From the NCBI GenBank assembly GCA_044359955.1, contig JBIKLF010000003.1, positions 140,602-204,601 on the forward strand: DNA of 64,000 nucleotides, in the 5' to 3' direction. The notes beneath the pieces are model-generated. The model did no database searches, was not told the origin of the DNA, and saw only the letters and a list, made by a program, of their open reading frames with translations. The position numbers were made by a program, and so were the translations under genes. The stretch's first letter is position 1. Every line of letters starts with the position of its first letter. Source of the DNA: JACTMZ01 sp044359955. Lineage in GTDB: Bacteria > Verrucomicrobiota > Verrucomicrobiia > Chthoniobacterales > JACTMZ01. Below are positions 1 through 8,239 of this stretch, piece by piece.

Positions 1-522
1 TGGTCGCTCTTCTGGCCGTTCGCGGTGTTGGCGGTGCCGGCGGCGTTTCTCGGCGGGTGGCTGCAGCTGCCGACGGAGGTTTTCCAAGTGCTGGTCGGTC
101 TGGTGTTGTGGTTTTCCGCGGTTCGATTGGTGTGGCGCAAGGTTGAGCCCGGGGACGTCGTGCGGCCGCCGCGCGTCGTGGCGCTGGGATCCGGGGCGGG
201 CATCGGGTTTCTCTCCGGCCTGACGGGCACGGGTGGCGGGATTTTTCTCACCCCGTTGCTGCTCTTTTGCCGGTGGGCGCACGTGCGTGAGGCGGCGGCG
301 GTGTCGGCGCTGTTTATCTTGGTGAATTCCTCGGCCGGGTTGGCGGGGTATGTTTCCAGCGGGCGTCCATTTCCCGCTTTTGCCTGGTCACTGGCTGCGG
401 TGGCTGCGATCGGCGGCTTGGTCGGATCGCGCCTGGGGAGTCGTCATCTGCCGGTGCGCGCGATTGCCTGGTGTCTCGCGATGGTGTTGTTGCTGGCGGG
501 GGGGAAGTTGGTGCTGGGGTGA
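1..522 (+). CDS. Sulfite exporter TauE/SafE family permease (5' truncated by window edge)
   Basis: The reading frame is open from base 1, so only the C-terminal part (about 173 residues) is present. It is very hydrophobic, with at least four membrane-spanning stretches. The glycine-rich segment 'GFLSGLTGTGGGIFLTPLLL' is the typical second-half repeat motif of the TauE/SafE (DUF81) family of inner-membrane anion/sulfonate exporters. An internal GTG at 25 is not needed as a start because upstream codons are coding. It converges on thiS with only 6 bp between the stop codons. The substrate cannot be told from the sequence. Confidence 0.85.
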   Translation, partial: WSLFWPFAVLAVPAAFLGGWLQLPTEVFQVLVGLVLWFSAVRLVWRKVEPGDVVRPPRVVALGSGAGIGFLSGLTGTGGGIFLTPLLLFCRWAHVREAAAVSALFILVNSSAGLAGYVSSGRPFPAFAWSLAAVAAIGGLVGSRLGSRHLPVRAIAWCLAMVLLLAGGKLVLG

Positions 523-528
523 GTTGCT

Positions 529-726
529 CTATCCGCCGGCGACCATGCGGATGATTTCCAGGCGGTCGCCGTCTCGGAGATTTGTTTTGGCCCACTCGGA
601 GCGGAGAAGGGCGGTGCCGTTGTGTTCGACCAAAGCGGCAGCGAGGGGGAGGCCGAGTTCCGCGACCAGTGCTTCCACGTGCGCCGCGTTCACCGCGCGT
701 TCTTGTCCGTTGAGGTGGAGCGTCAC
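529..726 (-). CDS. thiS: Sulfur carrier protein ThiS
   Basis: A 65-residue ubiquitin-fold protein ending in the Gly-Gly that ThiF adenylates and that is converted to thiocarboxylate for thiazole formation in thiamine synthesis. The ending 'DRLEIIRMVAGG' is the family signature. The GTG start at 726 was chosen because it gives the usual ThiS length and overlaps the thiH stop codon (GTGA), implying translational coupling. A longer frame back to 789 lies wholly inside thiH. thiG and thiF are not in this window. Confidence 0.88.
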   Translation of the reverse strand: MTLHLNGQERAVNAAHVEALVAELGLPLAAALVEHNGTALLRSEWAKTNLRDGDRLEIIRMVAGG

Positions 727-1865
727 GTGGCGAGGATGGCTTGGTCCCAATCTTTCCACACGGGGTCGAGGTCGAGATGACGCAGGCATGCGGCGACTTC
801 GTGCGGGGTGCGTTGGTCGGAGGTGGAGAATTGTTCGGTGGCCAGGGCGTCGGCCGGAGTGTCGCAGGCCATGGCGCGTCCGCGCACCGTGAGGTGGAGG
901 TGGTCGCGACCGAGTCCGGTGTAGCCGCCGGGTTCGGTGTGGCTGCCGGCGCTCATCATGGTCACACCGAGGGGTGCGACCGCGTCGCGCAGGGCGGCGG
1001 GTTCACGGGTGCTCAAGACGATGCCGGTGCGCGGGAAGTGGAGACGGAAAGCGCAGAGCAGTTGGACGAAGTCGCGGTCGTTGATCGGATGCGTGGGTTG
1101 GAATCCGCCGGCGGCGGGGCGCAGACGGGGAAAGCTGACCGTGAGGTGGGATTTCCAGCAGGTGCGCAGGAGGTGGTCGAGGTGGGCGGCGAGGGCGATG
1201 GCCTCGTCGCGCCAATCCCACAATCCGAAAAGCACGCCGATGCCGATGCGGCGGAAGCCGGCGGCGTGTCCGCGCTCCGGGCAGGCCAGACGCCAATCGT
1301 AGTCCTTTTTCGGTCCGGCCACGTGCATCCGCGCGTAGGTCGGGCGGTGGTAGGTTTCTTGGTAGACGACGAGCCCCTCGGCCCCGGCGCCGACGAGCGG
1401 GAGGTAGTCGGGCGTCTCCATCGGCGCGACTTCGATCGAGAGGGACGGGATTTCCGGGGCCATGGTGCGGAGGATTTTTTCGAGGTAGCCGTTGGAGACA
1501 AATTTGGGGTGTTCGCCCGCGACGAGAAGGATGTTGCGGAAGCCCTGGGCGGCGAGGTGGCGGGCTTCGGCCCGGACCTCTTCGGCCTCGAGCGTGACGC
1601 GAAGGATGGCATTTTCGCGCGAGAAACCGCAGTAGGAGCAGCTGTTGATGCACTCGTTGGATAGATAGAGCGGGGCAAACAGGCGGACCGCTTTGCCGAA
1701 GTGACGGCGCGTCATGGCGCGCGAGCGTCGCGCCATCTCTTCGAGCCGGTCGTCGTCGGCCGGGGCCAAGTCGCGGGCGAACGCGGCCACGGCCGGGGTC
1801 AGGGGCAGGCCGAGCGGGGCGAGGATCTCCGCGGGATCGGGCTGGCGGACAAGCGAGGCGTGCAT
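723..1865 (-). CDS. thiH: 2-iminoacetate synthase ThiH (radical SAM)
   Basis: A 380-residue protein with the radical-SAM cluster motif CxxxCxxC in 'CINSCSYCGF' (about residues 73-82). ThiH cleaves tyrosine to dehydroglycine (2-iminoacetate) and p-cresol to feed ThiG. Downstream ThiH/BATS-type segments such as 'VYQETYHRPTY' and 'MMSAGSHTEPGGY' are present and the length is normal. It overlaps thiS by 4 bp. The order thiH-thiS without thiG is unusual compared with the common thiS-thiG-thiH order. Its start faces prs across a short divergent gap. Confidence 0.93.
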   Translation of the reverse strand: MHASLVRQPDPAEILAPLGLPLTPAVAAFARDLAPADDDRLEEMARRSRAMTRRHFGKAVRLFAPLYLSNECINSCSYCGFSRENAILRVTLEAEEVRAEARHLAAQGFRNILLVAGEHPKFVSNGYLEKILRTMAPEIPSLSIEVAPMETPDYLPLVGAGAEGLVVYQETYHRPTYARMHVAGPKKDYDWRLACPERGHAAGFRRIGIGVLFGLWDWRDEAIALAAHLDHLLRTCWKSHLTVSFPRLRPAAGGFQPTHPINDRDFVQLLCAFRLHFPRTGIVLSTREPAALRDAVAPLGVTMMSAGSHTEPGGYTGLGRDHLHLTVRGRAMACDTPADALATEQFSTSDQRTPHEVAACLRHLDLDPVWKDWDQAILAT

Positions 1866-1939
1866 CGGGAGGAGATAGTTTACCGGGTTGTCCTTTTTTG
1901 CAATTGCAAGACCCGCCTCCGGTCGGGGAAGCTGCGTTC

Positions 1940-2902
1940 ATGTTTCGCGGCAAAGCAGATATGAGGCTCCTCACCGGCACGGCGCACCCGCAATTGGCCA
2001 AGGACATTGCCGACTACATCGGTGTGCCGCTGGGCGACGCCACGGTGAGTTCGTTTCCGGATGGTGAGACGTTCGTGAAGATCAATGAGAACGTGCGCGG
2101 CCGCGATGTCTTCATCATCCAGCCGACGTGTCCGCCGACGAACCAGAACCTGATGGAATTGCTCATCCTGGTCGATGCAGCGCGGCGGGCCAGTGCGGCG
2201 CGCATCACGGCGGTGATTCCATTTTTCGGCTATGCGCGTCAGGACCGCAAAGACCAGCCGCGCGTCCCGATCACGGCGAAGCTGGTGGCCAACCTCATCG
2301 TGGCCGCCGGCGTGAACCGCTTGCTCACCATGGATCTGCATGCCCAGCAATTGCAGGGATTTTTCGACATTCCGGTCGACCATCTTTATGCGCTGCCCGT
2401 CTTGATCAAGCACCTGCAGAAAAAAAACATCCCTGATCTCGTGGTGGTTTCGCCCGACGTCGGCGGCGTGAAAATGGCCTCGGCCTACGCGCAGGTGCTG
2501 GGGGCGGGCCTGGCCATCGTGGTCAAACGCCGGATCAGCGCCACGGAAACTGAGGCGCAGCATGTCATCGGCGAAGTGGAGGGCAAAAATGTCCTCTTGG
2601 TTGACGACCTCACCGAGACGGCCGGCACCCTGGTCGGGGCGGCGCGCATCCTGCGGTCCGCGGGGGCCAAGGATATTTATGCGATGGTTTCCCATGCGGT
2701 CCTCGTCGACGTGGCAGCCCAGCGGCTGCGGGAGTCGGATATCAAGGAATTGGTGGCGACGGACAGTGTGCCTGTGCCGCAATTCGAGGGCTGCCCGATT
2801 GCCATTTGTTCGGTGGCCAACCTGCTGGGCGAGGGGATCAAGCGCATCCATGAGGATGAGTCGGTGACTTCTTTGTTTGAAATCAACGGACGATCTGTCT
2901 AG
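1940..2902 (+). CDS. prs: Ribose-phosphate pyrophosphokinase (PRPP synthetase)
   Basis: Makes PRPP from ribose 5-phosphate and ATP for nucleotide, His and Trp synthesis. Family motifs are visible: 'FGYARQDRKD' (ATP loop), the divalent-metal signature 'DLHAQQLQGFF', and the PRPP loop 'VLLVDDLTETAGTL'. About 320 residues, close to the 315 of E. coli Prs. The ATG at 1940 has a GGGGA about 10 nt upstream; ATG 1961 (MRLLTGTAHP) aligns slightly better with family N-termini and has no clear ribosome-binding site. It leads a tight cluster with rplY, pth, rpsF and ssb. Confidence 0.95.
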   Translation: MFRGKADMRLLTGTAHPQLAKDIADYIGVPLGDATVSSFPDGETFVKINENVRGRDVFIIQPTCPPTNQNLMELLILVDAARRASAARITAVIPFFGYARQDRKDQPRVPITAKLVANLIVAAGVNRLLTMDLHAQQLQGFFDIPVDHLYALPVLIKHLQKKNIPDLVVVSPDVGGVKMASAYAQVLGAGLAIVVKRRISATETEAQHVIGEVEGKNVLLVDDLTETAGTLVGAARILRSAGAKDIYAMVSHAVLVDVAAQRLRESDIKELVATDSVPVPQFEGCPIAICSVANLLGEGIKRIHEDESVTSLFEINGRSV

Positions 2903-2915
2903 TGTCCCGCCCCTT

Positions 2916-3587
2916 ATGTCGAATCAAGTCAGTCTGAAGGCCACCAGCCGCACCGCCCTCGGGCGCAACGCCGTGAAACAATTGAAGTCCGCCAAGGCCG
3001 TGCCCGCCATTTTTTACGGCCACGGGATCGAGCCCCAGCCTTTGCAGGTCGAGCGCCGCGCCATCGATACGTTATTGTCCCGCGCGGTGGGCGAAAACAT
3101 TCTTGTCAACCTCGAGATCGAGGACGGCGGCAGCCCCGGCGGGCGTCTCGCGCTGATCAACGAAGTGCAGCACCACCCGGTCAGCCGCGCCGTCCTGCAC
3201 ATCGACTTCCAGGCCGTTTCCATGAACGAAACTCTGGTTGCCGAGGTGGTGATCGAACCGTTCGGCGAAGCGGCCGGGGTCAAAACCGGCGGCGGTCTGC
3301 TCGAGCAGAACGTGCGCATGGTCGAAGTCGAGTGCCTGCCCAAGGACCTGCCGGAATCGATCCGCGTCGACGTGAGCGGCCTCGGCTTGGGCTCGGCTTT
3401 GCATATCAGTGATCTTCCGGCCATACCCGGCGTGAAGTATCTGGCCGATGGTGGTGTCACCGTTTTCCTCGTTTCCGAACCGAAGGTTGCCGACGATACC
3501 GCGACGACCGAAGGCGGTCCTTCGGAGCCCGAGGTGATCAAGGAGAAGAAGCCGCAGGAAGGCGAAGCGAAGGAAGGGTCGAAGTAG
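2916..3587 (+). CDS. rplY: Ribosomal protein bL25, CTC-type general stress form
   Basis: 223 residues with an N-terminal 5S-rRNA-binding L25 domain ('SRTALGRNAVKQLKSAKAVPAIFYG') and the C-terminal TL5/CTC beta domain ('LPESIRVDVSGLGLGSALHISDL'). It ends in a charged, Glu/Lys-rich tail, as usual for the long form. The ATG at 2916 begins MSNQVSLKA and lies 13 bp after prs; an upstream in-frame ATG lies inside prs. The order prs-rplY-pth is a widely conserved arrangement. Confidence 0.92.
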   Translation: MSNQVSLKATSRTALGRNAVKQLKSAKAVPAIFYGHGIEPQPLQVERRAIDTLLSRAVGENILVNLEIEDGGSPGGRLALINEVQHHPVSRAVLHIDFQAVSMNETLVAEVVIEPFGEAAGVKTGGGLLEQNVRMVEVECLPKDLPESIRVDVSGLGLGSALHISDLPAIPGVKYLADGGVTVFLVSEPKVADDTATTEGGPSEPEVIKEKKPQEGEAKEGSK

Positions 3588-3599
3588 GACGGCACCCCG

Positions 3600-4169
3600 A
3601 TGGAAACCGGCGCCCCGACATGGTTGGTCGCCGGTTTGGGCAATCCCGGGGCGCGCTACGCCCGCACGCGGCACAATATCGGTTGGCTCGCGCTCGATGC
3701 GCTGGCCACCGGGCCATTCCACGGGGAGAAGCGTTTCGAGGGCGCTGTGTCGCGCATGGACGGCGCGTGGCTGCTCAAGCCGTCGACCTTCATGAACTTG
3801 AGCGGCGTGGCCGTGCGGGCCATGGCCGATTTTTACAAGATCCCCCACGAACGCGTCCTCGTCGTGCTTGACGATGCGGCCCTCGCTTTCGGGCGGTTGC
3901 GGATCCGTCCGTCGGGCAGCGCCGGGAGTCACAACGGCCTGGAGTCCGTCCTCGTGCATTTCGCCACCGAGGACGTGCCGCGCCTGCGCGTAGGGATTGG
4001 CAACCCGCCTCCTCCCATGGCTTTGCCGGATTACGTGCTCGCGCCTTTCACGTCCGAAGAGGAGGCGGAGTTGGGGGCGATAACGGACCGCGCGGCCGAA
4101 TCAATTCGCGTCATTCTGAAAAACGGGCTTGCCGCGGCGATGAATGAGTTCAATAAAGAAGGATTATGA
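3600..4169 (+). CDS. pth: Peptidyl-tRNA hydrolase
   Basis: 189 residues. Recycles peptidyl-tRNA by cleaving the peptidyl ester bond. Key residues are present: Asn in 'GLGNPG', catalytic His in 'TRHNIGW', Asn in 'KPSTFMNLSG', Asp in 'VVLDDAALAFG', and 'GSAGSHNGL'. The usual 'DELDLP' segment reads 'DDAALA' here, keeping the first Asp. It overlaps rpsF by the ATGA at 4166-4169. Confidence 0.94.
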   Translation: METGAPTWLVAGLGNPGARYARTRHNIGWLALDALATGPFHGEKRFEGAVSRMDGAWLLKPSTFMNLSGVAVRAMADFYKIPHERVLVVLDDAALAFGRLRIRPSGSAGSHNGLESVLVHFATEDVPRLRVGIGNPPPPMALPDYVLAPFTSEEEAELGAITDRAAESIRVILKNGLAAAMNEFNKEGL

Positions 4170-4474
4170 CCAAACGACGTTACGAAGTGCTCCTGGTGCT
4201 CAACACCAAAGGGAAAGAGGAATCGGTCAATGACCTGATCGAAACCGTGGAAAAACAAATCAAAGCCGACAAGATCGAGCTCGAGCAGACCCAGCGTCTC
4301 GAGAAGCGCCACTTTGCTTATGTGAGCCGCAAACAGACCTCCGGCTACTATGTGAATTTCATCGTCCACGCCGAGCCGGCCCAGATCGAAGCCCTGCAAT
4401 CCAAGTGGAAGCTCGATTCGGTCATCCACCTGCAACATTACCAAAAACTGAAACCCGTCGCGCAAGCGGCCTGA
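4166..4474 (+). CDS. rpsF: Ribosomal protein bS6
   Basis: 102 residues. 'RRYEVLLVLNTKG' and 'LEKRHFAYVSRKQTSGYYV' match the bS6 fold, a 30S platform protein that pairs with bS18. The start overlaps the pth stop and the gene is followed 12 bp later by ssb, matching the common rpsF-ssb order (rpsR and rplI are not next). The C-terminus is short, without the long acidic tail of some species. Confidence 0.93.
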   Translation: MTKRRYEVLLVLNTKGKEESVNDLIETVEKQIKADKIELEQTQRLEKRHFAYVSRKQTSGYYVNFIVHAEPAQIEALQSKWKLDSVIHLQHYQKLKPVAQAA

Positions 4475-4486
4475 TCCCCGACCACC

Positions 4487-4945
4487 ATGGCTTCCTACAA
4501 TCGAGTTGTCCTCCTTGGCAATTGCACCCGCGATCCCGAGGTCAAATACACGCCCAAAGGCACGGCCGTGACCGAACTCGGCTTGGCCGTTAACCGTTAC
4601 TACTCCACGGATGGCGGCGAGAAGCGCGAGGAAACGACTTTTGTCGACGTCACCCTCTGGGGTCGTCCGGCCGAAATCGCCGGCGAGTATATCAAGAAGG
4701 GCCGTCCCGTCATGATCGAGGGCCGCTTGCAGCTCGACACGTGGGACGACAAGCAGACCGGGCAGAAGCGTTCGAAGCTCAAAGTCATCGGGGAAAATCT
4801 TCAACTCCTCGGCAGCCGCGATGCCGGTGAGGGCAGTGGCGGCGGTGGTGGTGGTGGCGGTGCCAGCCGTTCCGGCGGCGCAGCCAAGCCGGCCAAGGCG
4901 GCCCCCGCCTCCGAAGAGCCCTCCGACGACGACATCCCGTTTTAA
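4487..4945 (+). CDS. ssb: Single-stranded DNA-binding protein
   Basis: 152 residues. N-terminal OB fold ('NRVVLLGNCTRDPEVKYTP', 'TTFVDVTLWGRPAEIAGEYI'), then a Gly-rich linker and the acidic tip 'SDDDIPF' that recruits partner repair and replication proteins. It is the last gene of the prs-rplY-pth-rpsF-ssb run and is followed by a strong hairpin terminator 31 bp downstream. Confidence 0.95.
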   Translation: MASYNRVVLLGNCTRDPEVKYTPKGTAVTELGLAVNRYYSTDGGEKREETTFVDVTLWGRPAEIAGEYIKKGRPVMIEGRLQLDTWDDKQTGQKRSKLKVIGENLQLLGSRDAGEGSGGGGGGGGASRSGGAAKPAKAAPASEEPSDDDIPF

Positions 4946-4971
4946 GCGGCGCCCGTCGGGAGGCGATCAGC

Positions 4972-5808
4972 TCAAGCCCCGCGGTCTTCCGCGGGGTTTT
5001 CTTCGTCCTCGCCGAGTTCGGTTTCGATTTCCCGGCGCCAGGCCTGCGAGATGAGCGGGCGGGCCAGTCCGTAGAGCAGGTAGGCGATGAAGATCATGGC
5101 CGGCATCCACTCGTAATTCATCACGGTGAAGATGAGCACGACGATGATGCCGATGAATTTCGGAATGGAGCGCCGGGTGCGCCAGTTGACCGCCTTGAAG
5201 CTCGGGTAGCGCACCTTGCTGAACATCATGAAGGAAAGGAAAAGCATGAGCGGGGGGAGGGCGAATTTCCATGGCCCGATCGTTTTCTGTCCGGCATCGA
5301 GCCAGAGCATGAACAGGGTGAGCGAGGCAATGAGGCCGGCGGCTGCCGGGATGGGGAAGCCTTCGAAATCCTTGTTCACCGCATCCTCACCGCGCTGCGC
5401 GGCCAGGCAATTGAACCGCGCGAGACGCAGGGCGCCGCAAGCAAGGTAAACAAAGGCGATGAGCATGCCGTAGCGGTCGAAATCCCGGAGCACGATGTGA
5501 AAGCTGAGCAGGGCGGGGGCCACGCCGAAGGACACGATGTCGGCCAGCGAATCGAATTCGCGCCCGAAGGCACTTTCATTCCCCCCGAGCCGCGCGAGCC
5601 GCCCGTCGAGCAAATCGAAAACGCAGGCCCCGAGGATGAACCAGATCGCGGTATGGATCTGCCCCGCAGGATTCAGTCCCGCATTCATCTGGATGACCGC
5701 GTCGAGGATGTTGAGCACGGCGGCGAACCCGCAGAACAGGTTGCCCGCGGTCATGAGATTGGGCAGGAGGTAAATCCTCGCCGCTTGGTTGTCTGGGTCG
5801 GGGTTCAT
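4972..5808 (-). CDS. pssA: CDP-diacylglycerol--serine O-phosphatidyltransferase
   Basis: 278 residues. Makes phosphatidylserine from CDP-diacylglycerol and serine in the inner membrane. The CDP-alcohol phosphotransferase motif DGxxARx8GxxxDxxxD is visible as 'DGRLARLGGNESAFGREFD' plus SLAD, with several membrane helices after it. The ATG at 5808 was chosen because it overlaps the psd stop (ATGA) and begins just before the conserved 'LLPNLMTAGNLFCGF'. With psd upstream it forms a two-gene phosphatidylethanolamine pathway. Confidence 0.94.
   Translation of the reverse strand: MNPDPDNQAARIYLLPNLMTAGNLFCGFAAVLNILDAVIQMNAGLNPAGQIHTAIWFILGACVFDLLDGRLARLGGNESAFGREFDSLADIVSFGVAPALLSFHIVLRDFDRYGMLIAFVYLACGALRLARFNCLAAQRGEDAVNKDFEGFPIPAAAGLIASLTLFMLWLDAGQKTIGPWKFALPPLMLFLSFMMFSKVRYPSFKAVNWRTRRSIPKFIGIIVVLIFTVMNYEWMPAMIFIAYLLYGLARPLISQAWRREIETELGEDEENPAEDRGA
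4977..5001 (+). terminator. Rho-independent terminator of the prs-ssb cluster
   Basis: Perfect 8-bp GC stem CCCCGCGG / CCGCGGGG with loop TCTT, followed by TTTTCTT. The U-tract is on the plus strand only, so it ends the ssb transcript. It overlaps the last codons of the convergent pssA gene. Confidence 0.85.
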
Positions 5809-6488
5809 TGCACGGCGGATGGGTGGCCGGAAGACGGCGCGGTCTGACCGGACGGCGCCAAGCGGGCGACGATGGTGCTGCCTCCTTTGACATGGTCGCC
5901 GACCCGCACCACGACCTCCGCCTCGAGCGGAAGGCAGATCTCGGTGCGCGATCCGAAGCGGATCATGCCGAAACGTTCGCCGCGCGCCAGTCGCTGGTCG
6001 AGGCGGGCCCAAGGAACGATGCGGCGGGCGATGGCGCCGGTAATCTGGCGGACTACGAGGAGGAGGCCGTCAGGGCACTCCAAGCCCCAGGTCCGTGCGG
6101 TGTTGTGGGTCGAAGCGGCCGGGCTGCGGGCATCATGGTAGGTGCCTTCGAACTCGGCGGTGTAGACCACACGGCAGTCCGCCGGGGCCCGGTTGACGTG
6201 CACGTCGAAAACCGAAAGAAAAATGCCGATGCGGCGAGCGCGCCGGTTGACCAGTTCGCTTTCCTCGATTTCCACGATGTCGGTGATGCGTCCGTCGGCC
6301 GGCGAAACAATGAGGCCCGGGCCGGTGGGCACGGTGCGGGGTGGATCGCGGAAAAACCACAGGGTGAAAGCGAGGAGGGCGGCGGGGGGGATGACCAACC
6401 ACCACGGGCCAAAGAACCACGCCGCGGCAGTCGCCACGGCGAGAACGAGCAGGATCCATTTGCCCTGCCAGAGAGTAGGCCAACTCAT
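5805..6488 (-). CDS. psd: Phosphatidylserine decarboxylase (short type)
   Basis: 227 residues, with two N-terminal membrane segments (about residues 10-45). It shows 'SPADGRITDI', 'IFLSVFDVHVNRAP' and 'IRFGSRTEICLP'. The Gly-Ser of the last motif is the expected self-cleavage site giving the pyruvoyl group in short Psd enzymes. Converts phosphatidylserine to phosphatidylethanolamine. The ATG at 6488 (MSWPTLWQGKW) was preferred to a farther TTG at 6581 that overlaps sufT. Confidence 0.93.
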   Translation of the reverse strand: MSWPTLWQGKWILLVLAVATAAAWFFGPWWLVIPPAALLAFTLWFFRDPPRTVPTGPGLIVSPADGRITDIVEIEESELVNRRARRIGIFLSVFDVHVNRAPADCRVVYTAEFEGTYHDARSPAASTHNTARTWGLECPDGLLLVVRQITGAIARRIVPWARLDQRLARGERFGMIRFGSRTEICLPLEAEVVVRVGDHVKGGSTIVARLAPSGQTAPSSGHPSAVQ

Positions 6489-6572
6489 ACGGGAGCGGAC
6501 TTTACACACCCGTCGGCATGGCGAGAAACCATTTGATTGGATTACGCGGCGCGGGCGGTTAGTTTGGCCGGC

Positions 6573-7130
6573 ATGGAGCAACGCGAAATCACCCTGACCC
6601 GCGACTGCAAAGTGATCCTCATCCCGAGCGGTGAGGAAGCGACGCTTTCGGCCGGCAGTCCGGTCATCATCACGCAGTCGCTCGGCGGCACCTACACCGT
6701 GGCGACGCAGACGGGTCTGGCCCGCATCGCCGAAGCGGATGCCGATGCGCTAGGGATCGCGATGGAGACAAAAGAAGCCACCGCGGCCTCGGCGGGTGGA
6801 GCGGCGACCAGCGGCGACGTCAAGGACGACGATGTTTGGACGCAGTTGAAAAATGTTTATGACCCGGAAATCCCGGTCAACATCGTCGACCTCGGATTGG
6901 TCTACGATTTGATCCTCGGCAAGAGCGAGTCGGGCGGCACGACGGTGAACGTAAAAATGACCCTCACCGCGCCTGGTTGCGGCATGGGCCCGACCATCGC
7001 GGCCGACGCGCGCAGCCGCATCCTGACGGTGCCGGGTGTGGAGTCCGCCGAGGTGGATCTCGTCTGGTCGCCGCCTTGGAACCAGGGCATGATCACCGAA
7101 GCGGGACGCATGAAGTTAGGCTTGGTGTAG
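6573..7130 (+). CDS. sufT: SufT-type Fe-S assembly factor (MIP18/DUF59 domain)
   Basis: 185 residues. The N-terminal half has 'IPSGEEATLSAGSPVIITQSLGG...', typical of bacterial SufT. The C-terminal DUF59 domain has 'VYDPEIPVNIVDLGLVYDL' and 'MTLTAPGCGMGP', whose Cys is the conserved functional residue. Role inferred from the family: iron-sulfur cluster maturation or carriage. No sufBCDS genes are in the window. It is divergent from psd with an 84-bp gap. Confidence 0.88.
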   Translation: MEQREITLTRDCKVILIPSGEEATLSAGSPVIITQSLGGTYTVATQTGLARIAEADADALGIAMETKEATAASAGGAATSGDVKDDDVWTQLKNVYDPEIPVNIVDLGLVYDLILGKSESGGTTVNVKMTLTAPGCGMGPTIAADARSRILTVPGVESAEVDLVWSPPWNQGMITEAGRMKLGLV

Positions 7131-7165
7131 CGCGGTGGATCGCGCCGTCCCGGTGCGATGACGGC
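7131..7165. repeat. Dispersed repeat family E, copy 1
   Basis: GGTGGATCGCGCCGTCCCGG followed by TGCGAT: a palindromic intergenic motif that recurs almost unchanged at 8155-8190 and in diverged form at 46646-46712. It sits right after the sufT stop. Confidence 0.55.
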
Positions 7166-7233
7166 GCAGCTGGGCCGTGTTGCGGCAGGTTTTGGTTGGC
7201 AGAACGGCGGCAGCCGGGTATCTTCCGCGCCTT

Positions 7234-7389
7234 ATGAGTCAGCATAGAAGTTTACGGGGGCAGGGCGCGATCAAGGCGAAGCGGAATGTTTTGAAGCGTT
7301 TTGAGCGCGTGGAGGTGCTCAAAAAGCGCGGACAGTTCAAGGAGGGCCAAAGCGTCCTCGGCTTGAAGAAGACCAAGCCGGACGAGTGA
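7234..7389 (+). CDS. Small basic protein of the Verrucomicrobia/Chlamydiae type
   Basis: 51 residues, strongly basic: begins MSQHRSLRGQGAIKAKRNV, then 'LKRFERVEVLKKRGQFKEG' and 'VLGLKKTKPD'. I recognise this as the PVC-restricted small basic protein family, usually thought to be ribosome- or RNA-associated; its function is not established. The ATG at 7234 was chosen because the motif begins there; an upstream in-frame ATG at 7177 adds non-conserved residues. A strong terminator follows. Confidence 0.85.
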   Translation: MSQHRSLRGQGAIKAKRNVLKRFERVEVLKKRGQFKEGQSVLGLKKTKPDE

Positions 7390-7417
7390 ACGGCGGTCCG
7401 ATTTATCTCACCACGAG

Positions 7418-7444
7418 CAGGCGGCCTCGGCCGCCTGTTTTGTT
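7418..7444 (+). terminator. Rho-independent terminator after the small basic protein gene
   Basis: Inverted repeat CAGGCGGCC / GGCCGCCTG followed by TTTTGTT. It abuts the start codon of the pseudouridine synthase gene at 7445, so that gene's ribosome-binding region overlaps the hairpin. Confidence 0.8.
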
Positions 7445-8158
7445 ATGAAGCAACCGATGCGATTAAACCGTTACCTCGCCCTCTGCGGGCTCGGGTCCCG
7501 TCGTGCTTGCGAGGAAATCATCCTCGCCGGCGGCGTGCGCATCAACGGGCGCGCCGTGCGCGAGTTGGCCACGACGGTCGAACCCGGTGACACGGTGGTT
7601 GCCCGCGGGCGCGTGGTGCGGGCCGCCGAGACACGCTATCTGGCCGTGCACAAACCGGCGGGCTGTTTGACTTCGCGCGCTGCGCAAGGCGGCAAGCCGA
7701 CGCTTTATGAATTGCTGCCGCCCGAGTTGTCGACCTTGCCCTACGCCGGGCGGCTTGATGCGGAAAGCGAGGGGCTTTTGCTCCTGACCAATGACGGCGC
7801 CTTGGCCCAGGCCTTGACCCACCCTTCGCGGCATGTGGAAAAAGAATACGATGTCGTGCTCGACCGCTCCTTCGACACAAGCCTCATCCCGAAGCTGATC
7901 AAGGGGATTTATCTGGAAGAAGGACGGGCCCGAGCGGCGCATGTCCACGTGGAGGGCGCGAACAAGGTGCGGGTGGTTCTCACCCAAGGGATCAACCGTC
8001 AGATCCGCCGCATGTTTGCCGCGCTGGGTTACAAAGTGAAGCGGCTGACGCGGACACGGCTGGGCCCACTGCACCTGGGGCGCTTGCCGCGCGGGTCGTG
8101 GCGGGAGTTGACGGCGCGGGAAATTGATGCGCTGCGCAAGGCGGTGGCGGGACGGTAG
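7445..8158 (+). CDS. RsuA/RluB-family pseudouridine synthase
   Basis: 237 residues. N-terminal S4 RNA-binding domain ('MRLNRYLALCGLGSRRACEEII'), then the catalytic domain with 'YAGRLDAESEGLLLLTNDG', where the Asp is the nucleophile; family members usually have Thr where this has Ser. 'INRQIRRMFAALGY' is also typical. It converts specific rRNA uridines to pseudouridine; the 16S (RsuA) or 23S (RluB/E/F) target cannot be decided from the sequence. The start is embedded in the tail of the upstream terminator. Confidence 0.88.
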   Translation: MKQPMRLNRYLALCGLGSRRACEEIILAGGVRINGRAVRELATTVEPGDTVVARGRVVRAAETRYLAVHKPAGCLTSRAAQGGKPTLYELLPPELSTLPYAGRLDAESEGLLLLTNDGALAQALTHPSRHVEKEYDVVLDRSFDTSLIPKLIKGIYLEEGRARAAHVHVEGANKVRVVLTQGINRQIRRMFAALGYKVKRLTRTRLGPLHLGRLPRGSWRELTAREIDALRKAVAGR

Positions 8159-8190
8159 GTGGATCGCGCCGTCCCGGCGCGATCATCAGC
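8155..8190. repeat. Dispersed repeat family E, copy 2
   Basis: AGGTGGATCGCGCCGTCCCG then GCGCGATCATC. It contains the palindrome ATCGCGCCG..CGGCGCGAT, matches the element at 7131-7165, and begins at the end of the preceding gene. Confidence 0.55.
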
Positions 8191-8239
8191 GCCGCCAGCG
8201 CAGCGTTGCTTTCGCCACAGCGCACGATAAAAAGATCGC

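Noticed and set aside
1866..1960. Possible TPP riboswitch upstream of thiH
   Set aside because: No CTGAGA/ACCTGA-type thi-box or two-arm structure is visible in the short divergent gap.
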